Of a DNA stretch of 22,224 bases, positions 10,739 through 18,522 are shown one piece after another. The first letter of the stretch is position 1; each line of letters begins with the position of its first letter. This stretch comes from a virus, in the IMG/VR virus record IMGVR_UViG_3300046817_000931, positions 1 to 22,224 of that record; one strand, 5' to 3'. The notes beneath the pieces were generated by a model. The model was not told the DNA's origin. It did not search any database and saw nothing but the letters and a program-made list of their open reading frames with translations. A program made the translations under genes and the position numbers.

Positions 10739-12693
10739 TGGCCGTCTCCACCCTCCGCCAGCACGACAAGCTGAACCGGCTGGCGCGCCGTCAGCACTGG
10801 CTCGGGCCGTTCCTCAAATTCATCGACTCGATCCGCATCGACTCGAAGGAGGTTCCGGCCGAGGACGAGCGCGGGTCGAAGCTGCACCTGTGGACGACGC
10901 AGCGGCTTTTCCTTGAGCAGCTTGCCGAGGGGCTGGACCGGGGCCAACACACCTTCCTCACGCTGAAAGGCCGCCAACAGGGCCTCTCGACGATAACGCT
11001 GGCGGTGCTGCTGTTTTGGGTGGCGGTGCACCCGCGCTCGATCGCGGCGCTGGTCTGCAACGAGGAAAAGGTGCGCGACGCCTTTCGCGACCTGCTGAAG
11101 CGCTATCACGAGAGCTTCCCGCCTGAGTTCTTCGGCGACGCCTTCGCGAAGGTGCGGCACAACTCGTCGCACTTCCTGTTCACCAACGGCTCCCGCATCG
11201 ACTACCTGATCGCCGGCACCCGGAAGAAGAATTGGGGTGAGTCGCGCGGCTACAGCGCGTGCCTCTGCACCGAGGTTGCGGCCTACGGCGAGGAAGACGG
11301 CATCAACAACTTTATCGAAGCGCTCGCGCAGGAAAACCCTGACCGGCTGTTCATGTTCGAGTCCACAGCGAAGGGTCCGAACCACTGGCAGGAAATGTGG
11401 AACGACGCCGAGCGCGACGAGGAAAACACCTGTCGCATCTTCCTCGGGTGGTGGGCCAAAGACCTGAACCGCATCCGTAAAAACCAGCCGCATTACCAGA
11501 AATACGCCGGCGCCCTCAGTGGCGAGGAAACCGAGCTTTGCAACGAAGTGCTGGAGCGCTACGGCCACGTCGTCACGATGGAGCAACTGGCGTGGTGGCG
11601 GTACAAGCTGGCGACCAGCGACCGGCAGAGCGCCGAACAGAACCAGCCGTGGACGCCCGAGCAAGCCTTCGTCCTAAGCGGCTACAGCTTCTTCGCGACC
11701 CGGCTCCTGCAAGAGCAGTACGAGCGCGTCTATCACAAGCCCTTCAAGGCGTACCGCATCTACATCGGCACGTCGTTCTGGACGATGCGCGTCGAGCAGG
11801 TCGAGGCCAGCAGCGACGCGGAATTGAAGATTTGGGAAGACCCTGTGCGGGAGGCGCAATATGTCATCGGCTGCGACCCGGCCTACGGGCATTCCGACGA
11901 CAGCGATTCTCATTGCGTTTCCATCTGGCGTTGTTATGCCGACCGTCTCGTGCAGGTTGCCGAATATACGGATAATCGACCTGAGACAAAGCATTGCGCC
12001 TGGGTGCTGTGCGGTCTCGCTGGAGCTTATCGGAACTCCATCATCAATCTTGAGCTTTACGGCCCCGGCCGGACGGTGATGAACGAAATCGACAATGTTC
12101 GCATCCAACTCCAGGCCGATATGTATAAGGCCGCGCGGGACGACAAGGAGTGGGACGAGGATTTCATGGCCGGGGTGCGGTGGTTCCAGTTCCGCCGCAA
12201 CGACAACCCCGGTTCGGCCGGCTTCATCTACAATTTCGAGACGAGTTCCAAATCCAAGATGATGCTGTTCAATGGCTTTCGCGACGCCTTCACGTCGAAC
12301 ATGCTGGACATCAACTCGGCGCGCTGCATCGAGGAAATGAACAACATGGTGCAAGAAAAGGGCGACATCGCGCCCGCGGCGCCCGGCCGGCAGCACGACG
12401 ACCGGCCGTTCGCGGCGGCGCTCGCGCATTTCGCCTGGGATAGCGTCGCCTGCGGCGCGCTGCGCGGCTCGATGATCGCCGCCGGCATGACCTTCGAGCG
12501 GGTGTCGGCGGCCGAGCGCGGCGAGAACGTCGGCGGGCAAGCGATCGTCGATAAGCTGGTCTACTCCTACTTCGCCCGCGCCGAGGCGGAAGCCGAAGAA
12601 CGGGAAGCGGCTGGGCCGTGGGCGCACGAGGACAACCCGGACCCGTTCCTGTTGTCGGCGGCGGGCTGGCGAGCGCGGCGGGGGCTGGCATGA
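10738..12693 (+). CDS. terL: Terminase large subunit (packaging ATPase and nuclease)
   Basis: A 651-aa two-domain packaging motor. The ATPase has an adenine/Q-type region (LWTTQRLFLEQL, 51-62), a Walker A of the terminase form KGRQQGLST (77-85), a Walker B-like ACLCTEVA with catalytic E179, and a coupling motif ESTAKG (208-213). The nuclease (RNase H-like) shows CDPAYG with D380, an acidic E439 in NLELYGPG, and a third acidic site at D554/D555 in HDDRPFAAA. All expected catalytic residues are present, so it should be active. It cuts concatemers and pumps DNA into the prohead through the portal. The ATG overlaps the previous stop by one base. Codons between about 11880 and 12070 end in A/T more often than elsewhere in the gene. 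Confidence 0.95.
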   Translation: MAVSTLRQHDKLNRLARRQHWLGPFLKFIDSIRIDSKEVPAEDERGSKLHLWTTQRLFLEQLAEGLDRGQHTFLTLKGRQQGLSTITLAVLLFWVAVHPRSIAALVCNEEKVRDAFRDLLKRYHESFPPEFFGDAFAKVRHNSSHFLFTNGSRIDYLIAGTRKKNWGESRGYSACLCTEVAAYGEEDGINNFIEALAQENPDRLFMFESTAKGPNHWQEMWNDAERDEENTCRIFLGWWAKDLNRIRKNQPHYQKYAGALSGEETELCNEVLERYGHVVTMEQLAWWRYKLATSDRQSAEQNQPWTPEQAFVLSGYSFFATRLLQEQYERVYHKPFKAYRIYIGTSFWTMRVEQVEASSDAELKIWEDPVREAQYVIGCDPAYGHSDDSDSHCVSIWRCYADRLVQVAEYTDNRPETKHCAWVLCGLAGAYRNSIINLELYGPGRTVMNEIDNVRIQLQADMYKAARDDKEWDEDFMAGVRWFQFRRNDNPGSAGFIYNFETSSKSKMMLFNGFRDAFTSNMLDINSARCIEEMNNMVQEKGDIAPAAPGRQHDDRPFAAALAHFAWDSVACGALRGSMIAAGMTFERVSAAERGENVGGQAIVDKLVYSYFARAEAEAEEREAAGPWAHEDNPDPFLLSAAGWRARRGLA

Positions 12694-12965
12694 GCGAAAC
12701 GAGTGGTCCTGAATACTGGTGGTGCTCAGTTGGTGGGAATCCACCGGAGCCATGCACCCTTGTGCGAGAGATTGGGAAAGACGGGCAGCGGATATACGCA
12801 TACACCGCTAAATGCCCCGATCCGTTTGAGGCAGCGGATCAAAATTGCCCGCTTAAACTCATAAAGCAGATGCACCCGCCGCGGTTCAACGCGAAGAAGT
12901 TCAAGGCCGTGCCCGTACCATCCCGGTTTCACGGATATTTCAATTTCCATCGTGTGACACCATGA
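12690..12965 (+). CDS. Hypothetical protein (91 aa)
   Basis: Starts inside the terL stop (ATGA). The product MSETSGPEYWWCSVGGNPPEPC... carries four Cys (C12, C22, C42, C53) and ends with NFHRVTP. The middle (VREIGKDGQRIYAYTAKCPDPFEAADQNC) could be a small beta fold, perhaps with bound metal. Its codon usage is less GC-biased than terL, suggesting a more recent (moron-like) arrival, yet it is coupled to both neighbours by overlaps. No family recognised. Confidence 0.65.
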   Translation: MSETSGPEYWWCSVGGNPPEPCTLVREIGKDGQRIYAYTAKCPDPFEAADQNCPLKLIKQMHPPRFNAKKFKAVPVPSRFHGYFNFHRVTP

Positions 12966-13201
12966 TGGATTTCCTCGCCGCCTCGGCGGTGGTGATCCGG
13001 CATTTCGAGTCGCGGGCCGGGCTGCACCCGTCCTATACCGAGACGATGAACATGGCGCTCCAGCAGGGGCTACCGCTCGGCGGGCAGGCGATCCCGGTAG
13101 ACTGGTACGCTTATCTGCGCGACGGCCCGACTTTCGCGCATCTGCCGATGCGGCGGGACTTCAACCGGCCGCGGCTACTGGTGGGGTTTGAGGATGGCTG
13201 A
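12962..13201 (+). CDS. Hypothetical protein (79 aa)
   Basis: MMDFLAASAVVIRHFESRAGLH... contains the pattern TETMNMALQQGLPLGG followed by DWYAYLRDGPTFAHLPMRRD. Two ATGs (12962, 12965) are available; the first gives the ATGA overlap with the previous gene. The C-terminal end overlaps the next gene by 8 bp. It is probably a small structural or accessory protein of the head region; unknown. Confidence 0.6.
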   Translation: MMDFLAASAVVIRHFESRAGLHPSYTETMNMALQQGLPLGGQAIPVDWYAYLRDGPTFAHLPMRRDFNRPRLLVGFEDG

Positions 13202-13400
13202 CCCCAAAAATAACGATGATCGCGCCCGCGCCCGCGCAGAACTAAACATTCGGTGGTTGCGGAGCGGCGCATCCGAACTTGAGGCGAATATGCGGATGCT
13301 CGCAGAGTTGGGGAATTTCCGAGAACGAACCGCCGCTCGTAATTGGTTGCTCGCCAACGCCGCGGCACAGGAGAAACAAGACAATGCCGATCACGGTTGA
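13194..13400 (+). CDS. Small helical protein (68 aa)
   Basis: MADPKNNDDRARARAELNIRWLRSGASELEANMRMLAELGN... ending AAAQEKQDNADHG is a charged, mostly helical protein. Start 13194 is used (13188 also possible) and overlaps the end of the preceding gene by 8 bp. Its own end overlaps the lysozyme-domain gene by 17 bp. Less GC-biased than its neighbours. Function unknown. Confidence 0.55.
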   Translation: MADPKNNDDRARARAELNIRWLRSGASELEANMRMLAELGNFRERTAARNWLLANAAAQEKQDNADHG

Positions 13401-14361
13401 CGGCGAGACCTATCCGGACGTGGGGGCGTGGAACCGCGCGATGGATGCGCGCGCCGTGCAGAGCGAGGGCGCTAATCTGCCGAGTGCCGCTGCCAATGTC
13501 ATGTCGCCACCAGCGAGTGCCCCCGCCGCTGGAGTGGTCGCGTCCGCTAACGAAATGTCGCCGATGGCGCCGGGGAATCTGTCTCTCAGCCCCGATCTAT
13601 TCTCGTCTCCGTTCGCCGCCACGGCGCCGGGTGCCGGAAGCGCGCCGGCAGCGACCGCGACCCCAGGCGCCGGTCACGCGCTGGAAGTTCCCGGCTATCA
13701 AAGTCGGGGCGATTGGCTGGATACGGTCGTCATGCCGCGGGAGAGTCGTGGGCGTCCGAACATCGGGTGGGGCGAAACCGACCTGACGCCGTACCTCGCC
13801 GCCGGCAAGACGGTGTACGGGTTCCCTGATTGGCCCGGCAAGCCCGGCCCCGCTGGCAATAGCACCGCCGCCGGTCTCTATCAAATCACCAAGACGAATT
13901 GGCTCCATTACGCGCCGCTTCTCGGGGTCAATGACTTTTCGCCCGAATCGCAACGCAAGGTCGCGGAAGCCGTGCTGCGGGACCAAGGGCCGCGGGCGTG
14001 GGCCGCGTCCGGGCCAGTGCCCGGCCGCATTGGCGGGCGATTCGGCTCGCTCGACGCCGCGATGGCGCCGATGCAACTCGCCGCCGCCGAGCCGGTCGAT
14101 CCGACGAAGCGGATGGATCAGGTCCGGCCCGCGCAAGACTTGAACATCGGTATCTCGGCGCCCTCGGCCGGCACGCCGTTCCAAGACATGCTGAAGCGCG
14201 GCGGCGGCGCGGCGATCCCGCTGGTGCCGGGGCCGGGCCGCGGCGGCGCGTTGCAGCCGGTCCCGATATCGCCGGCGCCGAACCTATACAAAGGCTATCA
14301 GGACGCGCTCGCCTCGATCCTCAACGGCCAGCGCCGCGGCTTCGGGAGTATTTTCGGATGA
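13384..14361 (+). CDS. Lambda-type lysozyme-domain protein, probably virion-associated (325 aa)
   Basis: An N-terminal 100 residues rich in Ala, Pro and Ser precede a domain that follows lambda R endolysin: a catalytic Glu candidate in MPRESRG (E120), the segment STAAGLYQITKTNW (160-173, compare STGAGRYQ in lambda), and GVNDFSPESQRKV (181-193, compare LKDFSPKSQ). A Gly/Pro-rich C-terminal tail ends GSIFG. The enzyme would cleave peptidoglycan glycan strands as a transglycosylase or muramidase. The long low-complexity extensions and head-gene position suggest a virion-borne enzyme for genome entry, not the lysis enzyme; that is inference. The start is supported by AGGAG about 10 nt upstream. 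Confidence 0.8.
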   Translation: MPITVDGETYPDVGAWNRAMDARAVQSEGANLPSAAANVMSPPASAPAAGVVASANEMSPMAPGNLSLSPDLFSSPFAATAPGAGSAPAATATPGAGHALEVPGYQSRGDWLDTVVMPRESRGRPNIGWGETDLTPYLAAGKTVYGFPDWPGKPGPAGNSTAAGLYQITKTNWLHYAPLLGVNDFSPESQRKVAEAVLRDQGPRAWAASGPVPGRIGGRFGSLDAAMAPMQLAAAEPVDPTKRMDQVRPAQDLNIGISAPSAGTPFQDMLKRGGGAAIPLVPGPGRGGALQPVPISPAPNLYKGYQDALASILNGQRRGFGSIFG

Positions 14362-14549
14362 GGCGGTCCCGCCGCCGGCCGGACAGCGAGCCGCGCATGT
14401 ATATGCACGACATTCGCATGGGCGGGGCGATTATCTCGATCACCTGCGAGGGATCGGCCTGTGAGCTATGCGCCGCCGATCCGGCCGCCGCGAAACGCGC
14501 GAACAACCAGCACTTTCCGCACGAACTTGGCGAGGAGCCGCCGGCATGA
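14358..14549 (+). CDS. Small Cys-containing protein (63 aa)
   Basis: Starts within the stop of the lysozyme-domain gene (ATGA) and ends overlapping the next start by 4 bp. A basic N-terminus (MRRSRRRPDSEPR) is followed by a strand-like GGAIISITCEGSACELCAADP with three closely spaced Cys (CEGSACELC), which could bind metal. An internal start at 14397 would remove the basic tail. It lies between two lysozyme genes; no known role. Confidence 0.55.
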   Translation: MRRSRRRPDSEPRMYMHDIRMGGAIISITCEGSACELCAADPAAAKRANNQHFPHELGEEPPA

Positions 14550-15100
14550 CGGTCAAATTCAAAGACACCGACCCCTGCACGGACATCATCCTCGATTTCA
14601 TTGCCGGCGGGCTGTGGGGCGACAAGCTCGGCAACCCCATCGGCGAGTCGAACGGCAACTACAACGCCTTTTTCGGGCACCCGTCCTCGACGCGCGATTT
14701 CAGCCCCTACACGCTGGATTACATCTATGCCTTCCAGGGCGGGATGCTGAAAACCGACCCGCGCTCGACGGCGCTCGGGCGATACCAGTTTTTGCGGAAG
14801 ACGCTGAAGGCGCTGCAAGGCAAGCACGCGCTGCCCGGCTCGACGCTGTTCACGCCGGAATTGCAGGACGGGTTCGCCGTCGATCTGCTGGTGGGCCGCA
14901 GCTACAAGGCGTGGTGGCGCGGCGCCATCACCGACGCCGAGTTCGCGGTGAACCTCAGCCTGGAATGGGCTTCCCTGCCCGACCCCGACAATGCCGGCCG
15001 CTCGGCCTATGACGGCGATGTGGCCGGCAACCACGCGAGCACGACGCTCGGCCACGTCTACGACATGCTGGAGCGCGCTCGCGCCGCTCAGAAAAAATGA
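14546..15100 (+). CDS. Endolysin, lambda-type lysozyme (184 aa)
   Basis: A compact single-domain lysozyme. The likely catalytic Glu is E34 in PIGESNGNYNAFFG, followed by STALGRYQFLRKTLKAL (74-90) and LFTPELQDGFA (101-111), which match the lysozyme/endolysin pattern (SAAGRYQ, LFTPxLQD). The C-terminal block LSLEWASLPDPDNAGRSAYDGD is also family-typical. No signal peptide, so release to the periplasm would need a holin. None is certain here: no obvious holin lies beside it, though tiny membrane proteins are encoded at 4051 and 8983. Coupled by 4-bp overlaps on both sides. It may degrade the cell wall at lysis. Confidence 0.88.
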   Translation: MTVKFKDTDPCTDIILDFIAGGLWGDKLGNPIGESNGNYNAFFGHPSSTRDFSPYTLDYIYAFQGGMLKTDPRSTALGRYQFLRKTLKALQGKHALPGSTLFTPELQDGFAVDLLVGRSYKAWWRGAITDAEFAVNLSLEWASLPDPDNAGRSAYDGDVAGNHASTTLGHVYDMLERARAAQKK

Positions 15101-15363
15101 AGCGTGCGACCGACGCGGCTAAATGGGACGGGTCAAGGCGCATGGACCTGCGCGAGCGGGAGTTCGAAAAGGCTCCCGTCGAAACGTTGCTCACAATGGC
15201 GAGGGTCGCTGGGACGCCGATAGCGCACATATCTCGAATAACGCGAAGGTGGCGGAACCGCAGTTATACACGATGGCTTGCGATCCCGCTTAACGATGAG
15301 CACGCGGCTATCTGGTCGCCGGAAGCCGGCATAAAGGTGGTGCCGCTGCGGGTGGTTTGGTGA
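15097..15363 (+). CDS. Basic hypothetical protein (88 aa)
   Basis: MKRATDAAKWDGSRRMDLREREF... to VVPLRVVW, basic, with two helical segments and a short VETLLTMARVAG. The start overlaps the endolysin stop by ATGA. The codons (for example ata, aca, gca, cgt) are less GC-biased than in the endolysin gene, as in other small genes of this stretch, so it may be a late insertion. Role unknown. Confidence 0.55.
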   Translation: MKRATDAAKWDGSRRMDLREREFEKAPVETLLTMARVAGTPIAHISRITRRWRNRSYTRWLAIPLNDEHAAIWSPEAGIKVVPLRVVW

Positions 15364-15974
15364 TCCGCCGACTGATCCTGTGCGGCCCGTACACCCCGGA
15401 GGAAGCCCGCGCGGCGACGGCGATGGCGGGAAAGATGGTCGGCGGTAGCGGCGAGGAAATCGTCTACCGGGCCGCGCCGACCGAGCGCCGCATCGTGATG
15501 TTCCAATCGGGCACCATCTCGTTCCACTCGACCGGGCATCGCCGCGGCTTTGCGCGGATTCTCGACGATCCTACCGCGCAATCTCTGGCCGTGGTCAACG
15601 CGGCGGTGATCAAGGGCGAACCGGTCATCAACGTCTACACTGGCCTGGAGCGTGACGGCGAGATATACGCCTATTCAGGAACCGATGCGGTTCTGACGTT
15701 CGGCTTTCCGGACGGGGCCGGCGTGGCCTATTTCCATCGGAGCGCTGGCGGGGTAGCGCCGGGGGTCGCGGCACAATGCCTCTGGTTCGTCCATGGGGCG
15801 AGAAGCTCGCCGGTGTTTATGCCGCAAATGCGGGAACTGCTGGCCCTGCGTGACGGCGTGCGGTTCTCGTTCGTCAAACGCAAACCCTTCGGCTGGCAAG
15901 CCGGGCGGCAACTGGCAATCGAGCACGCGCGCTCGGTGCTCGCCGCATCTCTGGAGAGGTTCGGGCTGACTTAG
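15360..15974 (+). CDS. Hypothetical protein (204 aa), last gene of the rightward operon
   Basis: Begins at GTG 15360 (GTGA overlap with the previous stop; a TTG at 15357 is the alternative). It has a well-folded look: VIRRLILCGPYTPEEA, repeated strand pairs (ERRIVMFQSGTISFHS, PVINVYTGLERDGEIYAYSG, AVLTFGFPDGAGVAYFHRS), and a helical C-terminus (GRQLAIEHARSVLAASLERFG). I do not recognise the family. Its TAG overlaps the TAA of the convergent portal gene by 3 bp (shared TTAG), with no terminator between them. Confidence 0.7.
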   Translation: MIRRLILCGPYTPEEARAATAMAGKMVGGSGEEIVYRAAPTERRIVMFQSGTISFHSTGHRRGFARILDDPTAQSLAVVNAAVIKGEPVINVYTGLERDGEIYAYSGTDAVLTFGFPDGAGVAYFHRSAGGVAPGVAAQCLWFVHGARSSPVFMPQMRELLALRDGVRFSFVKRKPFGWQAGRQLAIEHARSVLAASLERFGLT

Positions 15975-17818
15975 TGCGCGGCGGAGCGGGACGGCTTCTT
16001 GCCGGTGAGCGCCGCGATCCGCGCATCCGGCGGCAACGACTCGATCATCGCCGCCTTGTTCGCATCGCGGGTCTCGATGTCGGCGATGATCGCCTCGGCC
16101 TGCGGCGGGTTCAGCAGCCGCACCAAATCCTCCGCCGTGATCGCGCCTCGCGATGCCAGCAGCATCGCCACTTCGCGCGCTTCCTTGCCGAAGATCGGCG
16201 ACGACGAATGGCTGTCCACCGAAACGCGATAGCGATCATCGACGTGGTGCATCTGGAACGGTAGTGCCGTCAGGCCGGGCGCCGGCGGTTCGTACACCAG
16301 CGGGTCAAGCTCGCTGCCCTTGAACGGACCCGATTCGGACTGCTTGATCCAAAGCACATGCTGGCTCGGGTCGTAGGCCCGCATCAGATCGAGCGACAGC
16401 CCGCCGAGTTCTTCGATCTGCCGCTCCAGCGTGATTGCGCGATCCTTGAACCGCGGCGAGGCCATGCGCACCAGCGTCTCGGCGTGGCCTTGCGCTCGCA
16501 CCCCCGATTCGCCCTGCCCCTGCAACACCGCCGGATAGCCGCCGGTGTCGTCGAACATGCCGATCAGTTCGTGCAAACTCTCCCACAGCCCGGCCGGCAG
16601 GTCCGGCGTCATCTTCTCGACTTTGACCGCGCCGCCTTGCTCGGTGTGGTAGCCGCCCGGCCGGCGCAGCGTCGCTTTCATCTTCGACGCGGTGGAGGTC
16701 GCGCCGGTGATCAGCCATGACGGGTCTTCCTGCCGCCGCAGCAGCCGGTTGATCCCGTCCACCCGGTTGTTGATCGCGTCCTGAAGCGCCTGGACGACGT
16801 AAACCTCCGACAGCCCCCAAAAATAGTCGGGGACGGGGTTCGGGCAGATTTCGATAAACGGGTGATGGCCGCTCAGCGGATTGCGTTCGTCGTTGGCCGC
16901 GGCCCGCCGGATGCGGCGTGCCCGCTGTGGCGCCGGGTTGCCGTCCGCGAACAGGTTGCGGAACTGGCCGACCGGCTCGATGACGGTGTTGCCGACGAGT
17001 TGGATCGTCACCCAATCGTCGTTGTGCCGGTCCCATACCCAAAGCTCGTCGAGCCGGATCAGCTTCGCCTCGGTGGTCGAATCGAGTTCCGGGGTTGGCG
17101 CGTTGAGCCATGACACTAGCCCGCGGCCCTGCCCGGCGCCCGCGCTGCCCGACACGCGGTAGGGGTAAAGCTGGCCGCCGATGATGACCTGCCGGCTGTT
17201 GTCGGCGGCATCGGGGCGATCCAGCTTGTCGGACGACACGTATTTCCGGATGTCGCGGATAATCTCGTCGCGGCGCGGGTTGTTCTGGATCAGGTCCGCG
17301 AACCGCGCCTCGGTGAACCACGTCGAATGCGTGAAGGCGTCTTGCAGATCGAGCCGCGGCAGGTCGTCCCGTAAGACGCCCATCGTTTCGGGCTGCACCA
17401 TGTACGCCTGAAGCCCGCGGGCATAATCCAGTTGCAGGAAGGTCTTGCCCTTCACCAGCGACCACTTCACCGCGTCAACGGCGGTGATATCGAGGTTGCC
17501 GGCGCGGAATTTCTCCAGCAGCACTTGCGAGGCGGAGCGGCCCATCGCCCGGTCTCGCGGGCCGGCCGGGCCGTAGGGCATGACGGTGAACCGAAGCTCG
17601 CTCGGCGAATACAGCATCGCCGCCAGCGTCTCGATGTAGGCGTAGGTTTTGCGATAGGTCTGCGCTTCGCCGCTGGCGGCGCCGGTCAGGTAATAGTTGC
17701 GGTATGCGGCGCCGCGCTGGCGGCGGGTCTCCAGCGATGAGTGGCACGCCTCGACGATTTCCAAGGCCCAATTCCCGAGCTTTTCGCGGGCGGTCGGGAT
17801 CGTGAGGATGGATGCCAT
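15971..17818 (-). CDS. Portal protein, on the minus strand
   Basis: A 615-aa portal (head-tail connector). The start MASILTIPTAREKLG at 17818 is set by the ATGA overlap with the upstream gene. Recognisable features are a helical clip/stem layout, ETLAAMLYSPSELRFTVMP (63-81), WGLSEVYVVQALQDAINNRVDGINRLLRRQEDPSWL (334-369), KATLRRPGGYH (381-391) and TLERQIEELGGLSLDLMRAYDP near 463-484. Portals form the dodecameric ring that terminase docks on. The oddity is orientation: terL before it and the capsid genes after it are on the plus strand, while this gene and four small partners run leftward. I am confident of the family from pattern, not from a search. Confidence 0.85.
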   Translation of the reverse strand: MASILTIPTAREKLGNWALEIVEACHSSLETRRQRGAAYRNYYLTGAASGEAQTYRKTYAYIETLAAMLYSPSELRFTVMPYGPAGPRDRAMGRSASQVLLEKFRAGNLDITAVDAVKWSLVKGKTFLQLDYARGLQAYMVQPETMGVLRDDLPRLDLQDAFTHSTWFTEARFADLIQNNPRRDEIIRDIRKYVSSDKLDRPDAADNSRQVIIGGQLYPYRVSGSAGAGQGRGLVSWLNAPTPELDSTTEAKLIRLDELWVWDRHNDDWVTIQLVGNTVIEPVGQFRNLFADGNPAPQRARRIRRAAANDERNPLSGHHPFIEICPNPVPDYFWGLSEVYVVQALQDAINNRVDGINRLLRRQEDPSWLITGATSTASKMKATLRRPGGYHTEQGGAVKVEKMTPDLPAGLWESLHELIGMFDDTGGYPAVLQGQGESGVRAQGHAETLVRMASPRFKDRAITLERQIEELGGLSLDLMRAYDPSQHVLWIKQSESGPFKGSELDPLVYEPPAPGLTALPFQMHHVDDRYRVSVDSHSSSPIFGKEAREVAMLLASRGAITAEDLVRLLNPPQAEAIIADIETRDANKAAMIESLPPDARIAALTGKKPSRSAAH

Positions 17819-18012
17819 CAGCCGAGCCAGTGGCGCGTGATGTGCGCGACCGCGTGCCAAGGGACGATCTGTTCCTCCGCGGGGCCTTCTCTGAAATAGC
17901 CGTTAGCGATTGTTGCGCGGAGCCAATCGCCGAAAGTTCCTGCGGGGATACGTATGCCGTGCGCGTCGCCGCCGAAGCGATGAATCATGATCGTTTCAGT
18001 TTCTCCGGCCAT
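17818..18012 (-). CDS. Small hypothetical protein (64 aa) upstream of portal
   Basis: MAGETETIMIHRFGGDAHGIRI..., then a Trp/Phe-containing middle and EEQIVPWHAVAHITRHWLG. It follows the zinc-ribbon gene by 3 nt, and its stop overlaps the portal start. Codons are less GC-biased than in the portal gene. It is probably co-translated with the portal; role unknown. Confidence 0.6.
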   Translation of the reverse strand: MAGETETIMIHRFGGDAHGIRIPAGTFGDWLRATIANGYFREGPAEEQIVPWHAVAHITRHWLG

Positions 18013-18015
18013 ATT

Positions 18016-18522
18016 TTACGCCGGGCCGCGCTCGGTCGCCACGGTCAGAACCGGCGGCGCCATGCGGGTGCGGTGCGCCGCGCCGATGGTCTGCGACTCG
18101 GTGCGCGGATCGCGCAGACCGCCGGCCAGCGCTGCTCGGGCATGGGCCGCCAAGTTGATCGGCATTCCGGAACCCGAGCGGCGCTGGCCCTTCGGTCCCC
18201 CACCGAAGAAGTTGTCGGCCTGCCGCTGAAGCACCGGCGGCAGCTTCGGTGCGGCGGATTCGGTCTCGCGCACGTCCGACCGCAGATCGGTCATGCCGTA
18301 ATCTTCCATGACGATTTTCGCGGTCTCGTCGATGGCCTTCACTTGGATGTTGCCGCCGATCGCCGCCGGCGCCTTGTTCAGCGTCAGGTCCATGCCAATC
18401 GGCTCGCCCTGCACGCCGCAATCGAGGTTCGGGCATGGCGGGTCGGGCCGGTCAGGATGCTTCGTGCGGTAAATCCAGCGATGGCCGCAGGTCGTGCAGC
18501 GGCATGTGACCTTAAATTGCAT
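18016..18522 (-). CDS. Zinc-ribbon protein (168 aa)
   Basis: MQFKVTCRCTTCGHRW opens a clear zinc ribbon: C9-x2-C12, then C30-x4-C35 (PPCPNLDCG). A flexible linker and a C-terminal part with a Gly-rich loop (NFFGGGPKGQRR) and helices (LAAHARAALAGG) follow. The start at 18522 overlaps the preceding stop as ATGA; longer in-frame extensions are less likely. It may act as a head-assembly adaptor or regulator; the position just before the portal is suggestive but not decisive. Confidence 0.65.
   Translation of the reverse strand: MQFKVTCRCTTCGHRWIYRTKHPDRPDPPCPNLDCGVQGEPIGMDLTLNKAPAAIGGNIQVKAIDETAKIVMEDYGMTDLRSDVRETESAAPKLPPVLQRQADNFFGGGPKGQRRSGSGMPINLAAHARAALAGGLRDPRTESQTIGAAHRTRMAPPVLTVATERGPA

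Noticed and set aside
10504-11664. 386-codon minus-strand frame
   Set aside because: Shadow of terL, whose catalytic motifs prove the plus frame.
15357-15362. TTG start for the 204-aa gene
   Set aside because: The GTG at 15360 gives a GTGA overlap, the rule throughout this operon; TTG adds only one residue.
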